Positions 44,378 to 58,514 of a stretch of 64,000 bases of DNA are shown here, piece after piece. The first letter of the stretch is position 1. The number at the start of each line of letters is the position of its first letter. Position numbers and translations under genes: made by a program. Where the stretch lies: positions 286,304 through 350,303 of the forward strand of contig NZ_PCOZ01000008.1 in the NCBI RefSeq assembly GCF_002979555.1, given 5' to 3'. The notes below the pieces were generated by a model. It was given only the letters and a program-made list of their open reading frames with translations, was not told the DNA's origin and made no database searches. The DNA comes from Pseudomonas sp. MYb60. Its GTDB lineage: Bacteria; Pseudomonadota; Gammaproteobacteria; Pseudomonadales; Pseudomonadaceae.

Positions 44378-44404
44378 AAAGGCCCCCGCTGAGCGGGGGC
44401 CTTT
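44378..44404 (-). terminator. Terminator of the str operon after tuf
   Basis: 12-base stem AAAGGCCCCCGC/GCGGGGGCCTTT around TGA, then TTTTTTATTG on the minus strand; 32 bases after the tuf stop. Confidence 0.95.
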
Positions 44405-44435
44405 CTCAAAGCATCAAGCTAACTCTGGGTAGAGA

Positions 44436-45629
44436 TTACTCGATGATTTTAGCTACAACACCAGCACCAACGGTACGGCCGCCTTCACGAATAGCGAAGC
44501 GCAGACCGTCTTCCATTGCGATGGTTTTGATCAGGGTAACTTCCATTTGGATGTTATCACCTGGCATTACCATTTCAACGCCTTCTGGCAGCTGGCAGTT
44601 ACCAGTCACGTCAGTAGTACGGAAGTAGAACTGAGGACGGTAGCCTTTGAAGAACGGAGTGTGACGACCGCCTTCTTCTTTGCTCAGAACGTAAACTTCT
44701 GCGGTGAACTTGGTGTGCGGCTTAACCGAACCTGGCTTAACCAGAACCTGGCCACGCTCAACGTCGTCACGCTTGGTACCACGCAGCAGAACGCCGCAGT
44801 TCTCGCCAGCACGACCTTCGTCGAGCAGTTTGCGGAACATTTCAACACCGGTGCAGGTGGTGGTGGTGGTGTCACGCAGACCAACGATTTCCAGCGGATC
44901 TTGAACGCGAACGATACCGCGCTCGATACGACCGGTAACAACAGTACCACGACCGGAGATGGAGAATACGTCTTCGATTGGCATCAGGAACGGCTTGTCG
45001 GTCAGACGAACTGGTTCTGGGATGTAGGTATCCAGAGTTTCAACCAGTTTACGAACGGCAGTGGTGCCCATTTCGTTGTCGTCTTTGCCTTCCAGAGCCA
45101 TACGAGCAGAACCGATGATGATCGGAGTGTCGTCGCCTGGGAAGTCGTAAGTGCTCAGCAGATCGCGCACTTCCATCTCAACCAGTTCCAGCAGCTCAGC
45201 GTCGTCTACCAGGTCAGCCTTGTTCAGGAAAACCACGATGTACGGAACGCCTACCTGACGGGACAGCAGGATGTGCTCACGGGTTTGTGGCATCGGACCA
45301 TCAGCGGCCGAGCAAACCAGGATCGCGCCGTCCATCTGGGCAGCACCGGTGATCATGTTCTTCACGTAGTCAGCGTGACCTGGGCAGTCAACGTGAGCGT
45401 AGTGGCGAATAGTCGAGTTGTACTCAACGTGCGCGGTGTTGATGGTGATACCACGAGCTTTTTCTTCTGGAGCGCTGTCGATCTTATCGAAATCAACGAT
45501 TGCAGAACCGAAAACTTCGGAGCAAACGCGAGTCAGAGCTGCGGTCAGAGTGGTTTTACCGTGGTCAACGTGGCCGATAGTGCCAACGTTTACGTGAGGT
45601 AGGGAACGATCAAATTTTTCTTTAGCCAC
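44436..45629 (-). CDS. tuf: Elongation factor Tu
   Basis: 397 residues. P-loop GHVDHGKTTL, switch II DCPGHADYVKNM and NKADLVDD are intact. The start codon is GTG (45629). Last gene of the rpsL-rpsG-fusA-tuf operon. The usual second copy downstream of tRNA-Thr is missing from this window, so this may be the only tuf gene. Confidence 0.99.
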   Translation of the reverse strand: MAKEKFDRSLPHVNVGTIGHVDHGKTTLTAALTRVCSEVFGSAIVDFDKIDSAPEEKARGITINTAHVEYNSTIRHYAHVDCPGHADYVKNMITGAAQMDGAILVCSAADGPMPQTREHILLSRQVGVPYIVVFLNKADLVDDAELLELVEMEVRDLLSTYDFPGDDTPIIIGSARMALEGKDDNEMGTTAVRKLVETLDTYIPEPVRLTDKPFLMPIEDVFSISGRGTVVTGRIERGIVRVQDPLEIVGLRDTTTTTCTGVEMFRKLLDEGRAGENCGVLLRGTKRDDVERGQVLVKPGSVKPHTKFTAEVYVLSKEEGGRHTPFFKGYRPQFYFRTTDVTGNCQLPEGVEMVMPGDNIQMEVTLIKTIAMEDGLRFAIREGGRTVGAGVVAKIIE

Positions 45630-45659
45630 GACAATTAACTCCTTGCCTAAAGGACTGAA

Positions 45660-47765
45660 TCAGCCTTGTTTTTTGGATACAGTTTCAGCGATGTGCGCCG
45701 GAGCTGTGTTGTATTTTTTGAATTCCATAGAGTAGCTTGCGCGACCCTGGGACATGGAACGAACGTCGGTCGCATAACCGAACATCTCACCCAGCGGAAC
45801 TTCGGCGCGAATCACTTTGCCGGAGACCGTGTCTTCCATACCCAAGATCATGCCGCGACGACGGTTAAGGTCGCCCATGACATCACCCATATAGTCTTCA
45901 GGTGTAACAACCTCTACCGCCATGATCGGCTCAAGCAACTCACCACCGCCCTTCTGGGCCAGTTGCTTGGTTGCCATGGAGGCAGCCACCTTAAACGCCA
46001 TCTCGTTGGAGTCGACGTCGTGGTAAGAACCGTCAAAAACGGTTGCTTTCAGGCCGATCAGCGGATAGCCGGCAACAACACCGTTCTTCATCTGCTCTTC
46101 GATGCCCTTCTGGATAGCAGGGATGTATTCCTTAGGAACCACACCACCTACTACTTCGTTCACGAATTGCAGACCTTCCTGACCTTCGTCAGCAGGAGCA
46201 AAACGGATCCAGCAGTGACCGAACTGACCACGACCGCCGGACTGACGAACGAACTTGCCTTCGATTTCACAGTTCTTCGTGATGCGCTCACGATAGGAAA
46301 CCTGAGGCTTACCGATGTTGGCTTCGACGTTGAACTCACGGCGCATCCGGTCAACCAGGATGTCCAGGTGCAGCTCGCCCATGCCGGAGATGATCGTTTG
46401 ACCAGTCTCTTCATCAGTTTTAACGCGGAAAGATGGATCTTCCTGAGCAAGCTTGCCCAGAGCGATACCCATTTTTTCCTGGTCATCCTTGGTCTTAGGC
46501 TCAACGGCAACCGAAATAACCGGCTCCGGGAAGTCCATGCGAACCAGGATGATTGGCTTGGCAGCGTCGCACAAGGTTTCACCGGTGGTGACGTCCTTCA
46601 TGCCGATCAGGGCCGCGATGTCACCAGCGCGTACTTCCTTGATCTCTTCACGGGCGTTTGCGTGCATTTGCACCATACGACCCACGCGCTCTTTCTTGCC
46701 TTTGACCGAGTTGATCACGCCGTCGCCGGATGCCAACACGCCCGAGTAAACGCGGACGAAGGTCAACGTACCCACGAATGGGTCGGTAGCGATCTTGAAC
46801 GCCAGAGCCGAGAACGGCTCGTTGTCGTCTGCATGACGCTCCATCTCTTCTTCCTCGTTATCAGGGTTGGAACCCTTGATAGCAGGAATGTCGGTTGGGG
46901 CAGGCAGGTAGTCGATAACGGCGTCGAGAACCAGGGGAACACCCTTGTTCTTGAAGGAAGAACCGCAAACAGCCAGGACGATTTCGCCAGCGATAGTACG
47001 CTGACGCAGAGCGGCCTTGATTTCCACGTTGGTGAGTTCTTCACCTTCGAGGTACTTGTTCATCAGCTCTTCGCTGGCTTCGGCAGCAGCCTCAACCATG
47101 TTGTTGCGCCACTCGTCAGCCAGTTCCTGAAGCTCTTCAGGGATAGGCTTGCGAACAGGAACCATACCTTTGTCGGAATCGTTCCAGTAGACGGCTTCCA
47201 TGTTGATCAGATCGATCTGACCCTGGAAGTTGTCTTCGGAACCGATAGCCAACTGGATTGGCACCGGGGTGTGACCCAGACGCTGCTTGATCTGACCGAT
47301 CACGCGCAGGAAGTTGGCGCCAGCACGGTCCATCTTGTTTACGTAAACAAGACGTGGAACGCCGTATTTGTTGGCTTGACGCCATACGGTTTCCGACTGA
47401 GGCTCAACACCCGAGGTACCGCAGAACACAACGACAGCGCCGTCGAGTACGCGCAGGGAACGTTCAACTTCAATGGTGAAGTCTACGTGGCCCGGGGTAT
47501 CGATAACGTTGAAGCGGTGCTCGTCTTTGTACTGCTTCTCGGAACCTTTCCAGAAGGCGGTAATAGCAGCAGAAGTAATGGTAATACCACGCTCCTGCTC
47601 CTGAACCATCCAGTCTGTGGTCGCGGCGCCATCATGCACCTCGCCCATTTTGTGACTTTTGCCGGTGTAAAACAGTACGCGCTCGGTGGTGGTGGTTTTA
47701 CCAGCATCCACGTGAGCAACGATACCGATGTTACGGTAGCGGCTAATCGGAGTAGTACGAGCCAT
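45660..47765 (-). CDS. fusA: Elongation factor G
   Basis: 701 residues, five-domain translocase. P-loop AHVDAGKTTTTE, switch II DTPGHVDFTIEVE and domain IV SGGRGQFGHCW. The str-operon copy of EF-G; promotes translocation and ribosome recycling. 30 bases from rpsG and from tuf. Confidence 0.99.
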   Translation of the reverse strand: MARTTPISRYRNIGIVAHVDAGKTTTTERVLFYTGKSHKMGEVHDGAATTDWMVQEQERGITITSAAITAFWKGSEKQYKDEHRFNVIDTPGHVDFTIEVERSLRVLDGAVVVFCGTSGVEPQSETVWRQANKYGVPRLVYVNKMDRAGANFLRVIGQIKQRLGHTPVPIQLAIGSEDNFQGQIDLINMEAVYWNDSDKGMVPVRKPIPEELQELADEWRNNMVEAAAEASEELMNKYLEGEELTNVEIKAALRQRTIAGEIVLAVCGSSFKNKGVPLVLDAVIDYLPAPTDIPAIKGSNPDNEEEEMERHADDNEPFSALAFKIATDPFVGTLTFVRVYSGVLASGDGVINSVKGKKERVGRMVQMHANAREEIKEVRAGDIAALIGMKDVTTGETLCDAAKPIILVRMDFPEPVISVAVEPKTKDDQEKMGIALGKLAQEDPSFRVKTDEETGQTIISGMGELHLDILVDRMRREFNVEANIGKPQVSYRERITKNCEIEGKFVRQSGGRGQFGHCWIRFAPADEGQEGLQFVNEVVGGVVPKEYIPAIQKGIEEQMKNGVVAGYPLIGLKATVFDGSYHDVDSNEMAFKVAASMATKQLAQKGGGELLEPIMAVEVVTPEDYMGDVMGDLNRRRGMILGMEDTVSGKVIRAEVPLGEMFGYATDVRSMSQGRASYSMEFKKYNTAPAHIAETVSKKQG

Positions 47766-47795
47766 AAAGCCCTCGCAAAATTAGTGAAGCTAAGA

Positions 47796-48266
47796 TTAGA
47801 AGCGGTAGTGCGAGAAAGCTTTGTTGGCTTCAGCCATACGGTGCACGTCTTCACGCTTCTTAACAGCAGCACCTTTACCTTCGGCAGCGTCCAACAGTTC
47901 GCCGGCCAAACGCAGAGCCATAGACTTCTCGCCGCGCTTACGGGCGAAGTCTACCAACCAGCGCATTGCCAGAGCGTTACGACGGGACGGACGAACTTCA
48001 ACCGGAACCTGGTAAGTAGCACCGCCTACACGGCGCGACTTCACTTCGACCAGCGGAGCGATGGCGTCGAGAGCTTTCTCGAAGATTTCCAGGGGGTCGC
48101 TGTTCTTGCGTTCTTTAACCTTTTCCAGCGCGCCATAAACGATACGCTCGGCAACGGCTTTCTTGCCGCTTTCCATCACGTGGTTCATGAACTTGGCCAG
48201 GATTTGGCTTCCGTATTTTGGATCGTCAAGCACTTCGCGCTTGGCTGCTACGCGTCTTCTTGGCAT
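47796..48266 (-). CDS. rpsG: 30S ribosomal protein S7
   Basis: 156 residues; starts [20 protein letters not shown] and contains [20 protein letters not shown]. Nucleates head assembly; in E. coli it represses the str operon by binding the rpsL-rpsG spacer, here 118 bases. Confidence 0.99.
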
Positions 48267-48384
48267 GGATAAGCCCTCAAACGGTCTTCAGGTTCGCTCG
48301 GAATCGGTGCCCTTTCGGGACGCCTCCGACCTTACTCTTATCGACTCAGAAAATAAGATGATTCAGTTTTACAAAAAGCCGCTA

Positions 48385-48756
48385 CTACTTAGGCTTCTTG
48401 GTACCGTACTTCGAACGACCCTGGTTACGACCTTTAACGCCGGAAGTATCCAAGGAGCCGCGTACGGTGTGGTAACGAACACCTGGCAAGTCTTTTACAC
48501 GACCGCCGCGGATCAGTACCACGCTGTGCTCTTGCAGGTTGTGGCCTTCACCGCCGATGTACGAGGAAACCTCGAAACCGTTGGTCAGGCGCACACGGCA
48601 TACTTTACGCAGTGCCGAGTTAGGTTTTTTCGGCGTGGTGGTATACACACGGGTGCATACGCCACGACGTTGCGGGCAGTTCTGCAGCGCAGGTACGTCG
48701 GATTTCTCGACGATACGCTTACGCGGCTGACGTACCAGCTGGTTGATAGTTGCCAT
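48385..48756 (-). CDS. rpsL: 30S ribosomal protein S12
   Basis: 123 residues; contains TTTPKKPNSALRKVCRVRLT. Lys43 and Lys88, the main streptomycin-resistance positions, are wild type. Decoding-centre protein; first gene of the str operon behind a strong promoter. Confidence 0.99.
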   Translation of the reverse strand: MATINQLVRQPRKRIVEKSDVPALQNCPQRRGVCTRVYTTTPKKPNSALRKVCRVRLTNGFEVSSYIGGEGHNLQEHSVVLIRGGRVKDLPGVRYHTVRGSLDTSGVKGRNQGRSKYGTKKPK

Positions 48757-48847
48757 CTACTAGCTCCACTGTTGTCTTGCGACGCTATTGTCTTGCAAGA
48801 AAAGCAAAATGGCAGGAACGAATTCCCGCCAAATTTAGGGGTACAAG

Positions 48848-48876
48848 AGTCTAAAGAGGATCTTGTCCCCAGTCAA
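48848..48876 (-). promoter_or_regulatory. str operon (rpsL) promoter
   Basis: Minus strand: -35 TTGACT (48871-48876), a 17-base spacer, -10 TAGACT (48848-48853), predicting a leader of about 85 bases. No terminator with a T-run is seen between rpoC and this promoter. Confidence 0.8.
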
Positions 48877-48972
48877 GGCAAGGCCCCGACCTCCCCTCTC
48901 GTCGAAGCGGGGCAAAATTGCCTCGATCCGACGAATGGGGCTGCCAGGGCCCAGACTTACTTATCGCAGAAC

Positions 48973-51900
48973 TCAGTTACCGCTTGAGTTCAGCGCTTCG
49001 GTCAGTGCAGCTTCCACTTCACTGGCGCTTACGCGCAACGGCTTGTCTGCATCACGGCGGCGCTTGCGCTCGCTGTGGTAGGCCAAACCGGTACCAGCCG
49101 GGATCAAACGACCCACAACCACGTTTTCTTTCAGGCCGCGCAGGTAATCGCGCTTGCCGGTTACCGCTGCTTCGGTCAATACGCGAGTGGTCTCCTGGAA
49201 GGAGGCCGCCGAGATGAACGACTCAGTGGACAACGATGCCTTGGTGATACCCAGCAGCACGCGAGTGAACTTGGAAACAAATTTGTCTTCCGCGCCCAGA
49301 CGCTCGTTCTCTACCAGTACGTGAGTCAGTTCCATCTGGTCGCCCTTGATGAAACTCGAATCGCCGGATTCAGCGATTTCAACTTTACGCAGCATCTGAC
49401 GCAGGATGGTCTCGATGTGCTTATCGTTGATCTTCACGCCTTGCAGACGGTAAACGTCCTGGATCTCGTTAACGATGTACTTGGCCAGCGCACTCACACC
49501 CAGCAGACGCAGGATGTCGTGTGGATCGCTAGGACCGTCGGAGATAACTTCGCCGCGGTTTACCTGTTCGCCTTCGAACACGTTCAGGTGACGCCACTTC
49601 GGAATCAGCTCTTCGTACGGATCGCTACCGTCGTTCGGGGTAATGACCAGACGGCGCTTGCCCTTGGTCTCTTTACCGAACGCGATGGTGCCGCTGACTT
49701 CAGCCAGAATCGACGCTTCTTTCGGACGACGTGCTTCGAACAAGTCGGCAACACGCGGCAGACCACCGGTGATGTCTCGAGTTTTCGACGTTTCTTGCGG
49801 GATACGCGCGATAACATCACCGATCGCGATCTTCGCACCATCCGCCACACCGACCAGGGCGTTGGCTGGCAGGAAGTACTGAGCGATTACGTCAGTGCCT
49901 GGCAGCAACAGATCCTTGCCGTTGTCATCGACCATCTTCACGGCAGGACGGATGTCTTTACCGGCAGCTGGACGATCTTTCGCGTCGAGTACTTCAATGT
50001 TGGTCATACCGGTCAATTCGTCAGTCTGACGCTTGATCGTGATGCCTTCTTCCATGCCCACGTAGGTCACGGTACCTTTCATTTCGGTAACGATTGGGTG
50101 AGTGTGCGGATCCCACTTGGCCACGATAGCGCCAGCGTCAACCTTGTCACCTTCTTTAACCGAGATCACAGCACCGTATGGCAGCTTGTAACGCTCACGC
50201 TCACGACCGAAGTCATCAGCGATGGCCAGCTCACCGGAACGGGACACAGCAACCAGGTGGCCATCCACTCGCTCAACGTGCTTGAGGTTGTGCAGACGGA
50301 CAGTACCGCCATTCTTCACCTGAACGCTGTCAGCTGCGGAGGTCCGGCTTGCCGCACCACCGATGTGGAACGTACGCATGGTCAGCTGGGTACCCGGCTC
50401 ACCGATGGACTGGGCAGCGATAACGCCGACCGCTTCACCGATGTTCACCTGGTGACCACGAGCCAAGTCACGGCCGTAGCACTTGGCACAAATGCCGTAG
50501 CGGGTTTCGCAGCTGATCGGCGAGCGAACGATCACTTCGTCGATGCTGTTGAGCTCGATGAACTCGACCCACTTCTCGTCTACCAGAGTGCCGGCAGGAA
50601 CAATAACTTCCTCGGTACCTGGCTTGAATACGTCACGGGCAATAACACGACCCAACACGCGCTCACCCAGCGGCTCTACAACGTCACCGCCTTCAATGTG
50701 CGGAGTCATCAGCAGGCCGTGCTCGGTGCCGCAGTCGATCTCGGTAACCACCAAGTCTTGGGCAACGTCTACCAGACGACGCGTCAGGTAACCGGAGTTA
50801 GCGGTTTTCAACGCGGTATCCGCCAGACCTTTACGCGCACCGTGAGTGGAGATGAAGTACTGAAGTACGCTCAAACCTTCACGGAAGTTCGCAGTAATCG
50901 GCGTTTCGATGATGGAACCGTCCGGCTTGGCCATCAGGCCACGCATACCGGCGAGCTGACGGATCTGCGCAGCAGAACCCCGTGCGCCCGAGTCGGCCAT
51001 CATGTACATCGAGTTGAAGGACTCCTGGTCAACTTCGTCGCCGTGACGGTCGATGACTTTCTCTTTCGAGAGGTTGGCCATCATCGCCTTGGAAACTTCG
51101 TCGTTCGCCTTCGACCAAAGGTCGATTACCTTGTTGTACTTCTCGCCCTGGGTAACCAGGCCCGAAGCGTACTGGCTCTCGATCTCTTTCACTTCGTCGG
51201 TGGCAGCACCGATGATGCGGGCTTTCTCGTCCGGGATAACGAAGTCGTTAACACCGATGGAAACGCCGGAAATGGTCGAGTAGGCAAAACCGGTGTACAT
51301 CAACTGGTCAGCGAAGATCACGGTCTCTTTCAAACCAACCACGCGGTAGCACTGGTTGATCAGCTTGGAGATCGCCTTTTTCTTCATCGGCAGGTTGACG
51401 ACGTCGTACGACAGACCTTTTGGCACAACTTGATACAACAGCGCACGGCCGACAGTGGTGTCGACGATACGGGTGTTGGTCACGCTGCCGCCATCACGGT
51501 CGTTGACGGTTTCGTTGATCCGCACTTTGACCTTGGCGTGCAGTGCGGCTTCGCCGGCACGGAACACACGGTCAACTTCTTGCAGGTCAGCGAACACACG
51601 ACCTTCGCCCTTGGCGTTGATCGCTTCACGGGTCATGTAGTACAGACCCAATACAACGTCCTGCGACGGAACGATGATTGGCTCACCGTTGGCTGGCGAC
51701 AGAATGTTGTTGGTCGACATCATCAACGCACGCGCTTCCAACTGGGCTTCCAGTGTCAGCGGTACGTGCACGGCCATTTGGTCGCCGTCGAAGTCGGCGT
51801 TGTACGCAGCACAGACCAGAGGGTGCAGCTGGATAGCCTTACCTTCGATCAGTACCGGTTCAAACGCCTGGATACCCAGACGGTGAAGGGTCGGTGCACG

Positions 51901-53172
51901 GTTGAGGAGAACCGGGTGTTCGCGGATCACTTCAGCGAGAACGTCCCAAACCTCTGGCAGTTCGCGCTCGACCATTTTCTTGGCCGCTTTGATGGTGGTC
52001 GCGAGACCGCGCATTTCCAGCTTGCCGAAGATGAACGGCTTGAACAGCTCAAGTGCCATCTTCTTGGGAAGACCGCACTGGTGCAGGCGCAGGGTCGGGC
52101 CTACGGTAATTACCGAACGACCGGAGTAGTCAACACGCTTACCGAGCAAGTTCTGACGGAAACGACCTTGCTTACCCTTGATCATGTCAGCCAGGGATTT
52201 CAGAGGACGCTTGTTGGAACCGGTGATAGCGCGGCCACGACGACCGTTGTCGAGCAAGGCATCGACCGCTTCTTGCAACATACGCTTTTCGTTGCGCACG
52301 ATGATGTCCGGAGCGGACAGATCGAGCAGGCGCTTCAAGCGGTTGTTACGGTTGATCACGCGGCGGTACAGGTCGTTGAGGTCGGACGTCGCGAAACGAC
52401 CACCGTCCAACGGTACCAGCGGACGCAGGTCTGGCGGCAGAACCGGCAGAACGGTCAGCACCATCCACTCTGGCAAGTTGCCGGAACCCTGGAAGGCTTC
52501 CATCAGCTTCAGACGCTTGGACAGTTTCTTGATCTTGGTTTCCGAGTTGGTTTGCGGAATTTCTTCGCGCAGACGGCCAATCTCGTGCTCCAGGTCGATA
52601 GCGTGCAGCAATTCGCGGACGGCTTCGGCACCCATGCGGGCATCGAAATCATCGCCGAACTCTTCCAGCGCTTCGAAGTACTGCTCGTCGTTCAGCAGCT
52701 GACCTTTTTCAAGGGTGGTCATGCCTGGATCGATAACGACATAGCTCTCGAAGTAGAGAACGCGTTCGATATCACGCAGGGTCATGTCCATCAGCAAGCC
52801 GATACGGGACGGCAGCGATTTCAGGAACCAGATGTGGGCAACCGGCGAAGCCAGTTCGATGTGCGCCATGCGCTCACGACGAACCTTGGCCAGTGCAACT
52901 TCAACGCCGCACTTCTCGCAGATCACACCACGGTGCTTCAAGCGCTTGTACTTACCGCACAGGCACTCGTAATCCTTTACCGGGCCAAAGATCTTGGCGC
53001 AGAACAGGCCGTCACGCTCGGGTTTGAACGTACGGTAGTTGATGGTTTCCGGCTTTTTAACTTCACCGAACGACCACGAACGGATCATCTCAGGCGATGC
53101 CAATCCAATACGGATGGCGTCGAACTCTTCGACTTGACCCTGGTTTTTCAGCAAATTCAGTAGGTCTTTCAA
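48973..53172 (-). CDS. rpoC: RNA polymerase beta' subunit
   Basis: 1399 residues. N-terminal zinc site CLCGKYKRLKHRGVICEKCG, active-site NADFDGDQMAVHVPL with the three Asp, bridge helix/trigger loop regions and second zinc site CETRYGICAKCYG. The start codon is TTG (53172) with AGGAGG seven bases upstream; family similarity begins exactly there (KDLLNLLKNQGQ). 64 bases from rpoB, with a hairpin at 53195-53221. Confidence 0.98.
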   Translation of the reverse strand: MKDLLNLLKNQGQVEEFDAIRIGLASPEMIRSWSFGEVKKPETINYRTFKPERDGLFCAKIFGPVKDYECLCGKYKRLKHRGVICEKCGVEVALAKVRRERMAHIELASPVAHIWFLKSLPSRIGLLMDMTLRDIERVLYFESYVVIDPGMTTLEKGQLLNDEQYFEALEEFGDDFDARMGAEAVRELLHAIDLEHEIGRLREEIPQTNSETKIKKLSKRLKLMEAFQGSGNLPEWMVLTVLPVLPPDLRPLVPLDGGRFATSDLNDLYRRVINRNNRLKRLLDLSAPDIIVRNEKRMLQEAVDALLDNGRRGRAITGSNKRPLKSLADMIKGKQGRFRQNLLGKRVDYSGRSVITVGPTLRLHQCGLPKKMALELFKPFIFGKLEMRGLATTIKAAKKMVERELPEVWDVLAEVIREHPVLLNRAPTLHRLGIQAFEPVLIEGKAIQLHPLVCAAYNADFDGDQMAVHVPLTLEAQLEARALMMSTNNILSPANGEPIIVPSQDVVLGLYYMTREAINAKGEGRVFADLQEVDRVFRAGEAALHAKVKVRINETVNDRDGGSVTNTRIVDTTVGRALLYQVVPKGLSYDVVNLPMKKKAISKLINQCYRVVGLKETVIFADQLMYTGFAYSTISGVSIGVNDFVIPDEKARIIGAATDEVKEIESQYASGLVTQGEKYNKVIDLWSKANDEVSKAMMANLSKEKVIDRHGDEVDQESFNSMYMMADSGARGSAAQIRQLAGMRGLMAKPDGSIIETPITANFREGLSVLQYFISTHGARKGLADTALKTANSGYLTRRLVDVAQDLVVTEIDCGTEHGLLMTPHIEGGDVVEPLGERVLGRVIARDVFKPGTEEVIVPAGTLVDEKWVEFIELNSIDEVIVRSPISCETRYGICAKCYGRDLARGHQVNIGEAVGVIAAQSIGEPGTQLTMRTFHIGGAASRTSAADSVQVKNGGTVRLHNLKHVERVDGHLVAVSRSGELAIADDFGRERERYKLPYGAVISVKEGDKVDAGAIVAKWDPHTHPIVTEMKGTVTYVGMEEGITIKRQTDELTGMTNIEVLDAKDRPAAGKDIRPAVKMVDDNGKDLLLPGTDVIAQYFLPANALVGVADGAKIAIGDVIARIPQETSKTRDITGGLPRVADLFEARRPKEASILAEVSGTIAFGKETKGKRRLVITPNDGSDPYEELIPKWRHLNVFEGEQVNRGEVISDGPSDPHDILRLLGVSALAKYIVNEIQDVYRLQGVKINDKHIETILRQMLRKVEIAESGDSSFIKGDQMELTHVLVENERLGAEDKFVSKFTRVLLGITKASLSTESFISAASFQETTRVLTEAAVTGKRDYLRGLKENVVVGRLIPAGTGLAYHSERKRRRDADKPLRVSASEVEAALTEALNSSGN

Positions 53173-53236
53173 GGCCTTTCCTCCTGGCGGAGCAGAGAGC
53201 GGGCCAAACGGCCCCGCTCTCGATTCGCGTCACGTG

Positions 53237-57310
<4,074 letters not shown>

Positions 57311-57373
57311 CAGCGTTCCCCAGCTTGGTCACCTGCTTGTTTGGCCCCTCCGACGGGAGCAGCCAGAAAATCT

Positions 57374-57393
57374 TGCAAACCCCATGGTTTGCA
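57374..57393 (-). other. Hairpin in the rplL-rpoB spacer, possible RNase III site
   Basis: Perfect eight-base stem TGCAAACC/GGTTTGCA around CCAT. It lies 64 bases before rpoB. In E. coli an RNase III processing site lies in the same spacer; this role is inferred from position only. Confidence 0.4.
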
Positions 57394-57454
57394 CCACCGC
57401 ATCGGGTGGCTACAGCGCGTTAATGGCGGCGACCGAGTCGACAGCCAATAACGG

Positions 57455-57479
57455 AAAAAGGCCGGTGGCAAGAGCCACC
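57455..57479 (-). terminator. Attenuator between rplL and rpoB
   Basis: Minus strand: GGTGGC-TCTT-GCCACC (57464-57479), then GGCCTTTTTCC (57453-57463). It is 51 bases past the rplL stop. E. coli has a partial terminator at the same place that lowers rpoBC relative to rplJL. Confidence 0.75.
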
Positions 57480-57529
57480 AGCCATCAGCCTTCAGCTTAA
57501 CGCTTGGGCTGGAGACGCAAGGTCGATGC

Positions 57530-57895
57530 TTACTTCAGCTCGACTTTAGCGCCTGCTTCTTCCAGAGTAGCTTTGGCTTTGTCAGCTGCGTCTTTGGCAA
57601 CAGCTTCCAGAACCATGGCAGGAGCGCCGTCAACTACAGCCTTGGCTTCTTTCAGGCCCAGACCGGTCAGTTCACGTACTGCCTTGATCACGTTTACTTT
57701 CTTCTCGCCAGCTTCGGTCAGCATGACGTTGAATTCGGTTTGCTCTTCAACAACGGCAGCAGCAGCAGCTGGGCCAGCGGAAGCAGCGGCAGCGGAAACG
57801 CCGAATTTTTCTTCGAAAGCTTTGATCAGCTCAACAACCTGCAGAACCGACATTTCAGCTACGGCGTTGAGGATATCGTCTTGGGAGATAGACAT
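57530..57895 (-). CDS. rplL: 50S ribosomal protein L7/L12
   Basis: 121 residues: N-terminal dimerisation helices, Ala-rich hinge, C-terminal domain ELTGLGLKEAKAVVDGAP. Stalk protein present in several copies that recruits translation factors. 78 bases after rplJ. Confidence 0.99.
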   Translation of the reverse strand: MSISQDDILNAVAEMSVLQVVELIKAFEEKFGVSAAAASAGPAAAAAVVEEQTEFNVMLTEAGEKKVNVIKAVRELTGLGLKEAKAVVDGAPAMVLEAVAKDAADKAKATLEEAGAKVELK

Positions 57896-57973
57896 TGCTG
57901 TATTTCCTGAATTGGGGGACGGCCTACTCGGCCATCGAAATAAACAAAAATACGCGAGAGAAGTCGCTCAGCC

Positions 57974-58474
57974 TTAGGCTGCGGCGGCTTCTTTTTGCTC
58001 GCGAACTGCGGCCAGAGTACGAGCCAGCTTGCTGGTAGCGCCTTGAATCACGCTCATCAGCTGCGAAATGGCTTCGTCGCGGGTCGGCAGTGTTGCCAGT
58101 ACGTCGATTTGGTTAGCTGCGAGGAACTTGCCCTCGAACGCAGCTGCCTTGATCTCGAACTTATCCTGACTCTTGGCGAATTCCTTGAACAAACGGGCAG
58201 CAGCGCCTGGATGTTCTTTGGAGAACGCGATCAGAGTCGGGCCGGTGAACACGTCGTTGAGGACACTGTATTCAGTGTCAGCAACAGCGCGCTTGAGCAG
58301 GGTGTTACGTACAACACGTACGTATACGCCAGCTTCACGAGCCTCTTTACGGAGTCCGGTCATAGCGCCTACTGTCACACCACGGGCATCAGCCACGACA
58401 GCGGACAGAGCAGCTTTGGCAGCCTCGTTGACTTCAGCGACGATGGCCTTCTTGTCTTCGAGATTAATTGCCAC
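57974..58474 (-). CDS. rplJ: 50S ribosomal protein L10
   Basis: 166 residues: INLEDKKAIVAEVNEAAKAA and GVYVRVVRNTLLKRAV. The start codon is GTG (58474), with AGGAG ten bases upstream. Base of the stalk and, bound to L12, repressor of its own mRNA through the leader at 58515-58620. Confidence 0.98.
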   Translation of the reverse strand: MAINLEDKKAIVAEVNEAAKAALSAVVADARGVTVGAMTGLRKEAREAGVYVRVVRNTLLKRAVADTEYSVLNDVFTGPTLIAFSKEHPGAAARLFKEFAKSQDKFEIKAAAFEGKFLAANQIDVLATLPTRDEAISQLMSVIQGATSKLARTLAAVREQKEAAAA

Positions 58475-58514
58475 GGGTTTAACTCCTGCTTGTTACCGTT
58501 TCATCTGGCCGGAG

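Noticed and set aside
45666..48272. 868-residue open frame opposite fusA and rpsG
   Set aside because: Antisense artefact spanning two real genes and their spacer.
49075..53163. 1362-residue open frame opposite rpoC
   Set aside because: Same effect of codon bias: no Shine-Dalgarno, no motifs, fully antisense to rpoC.
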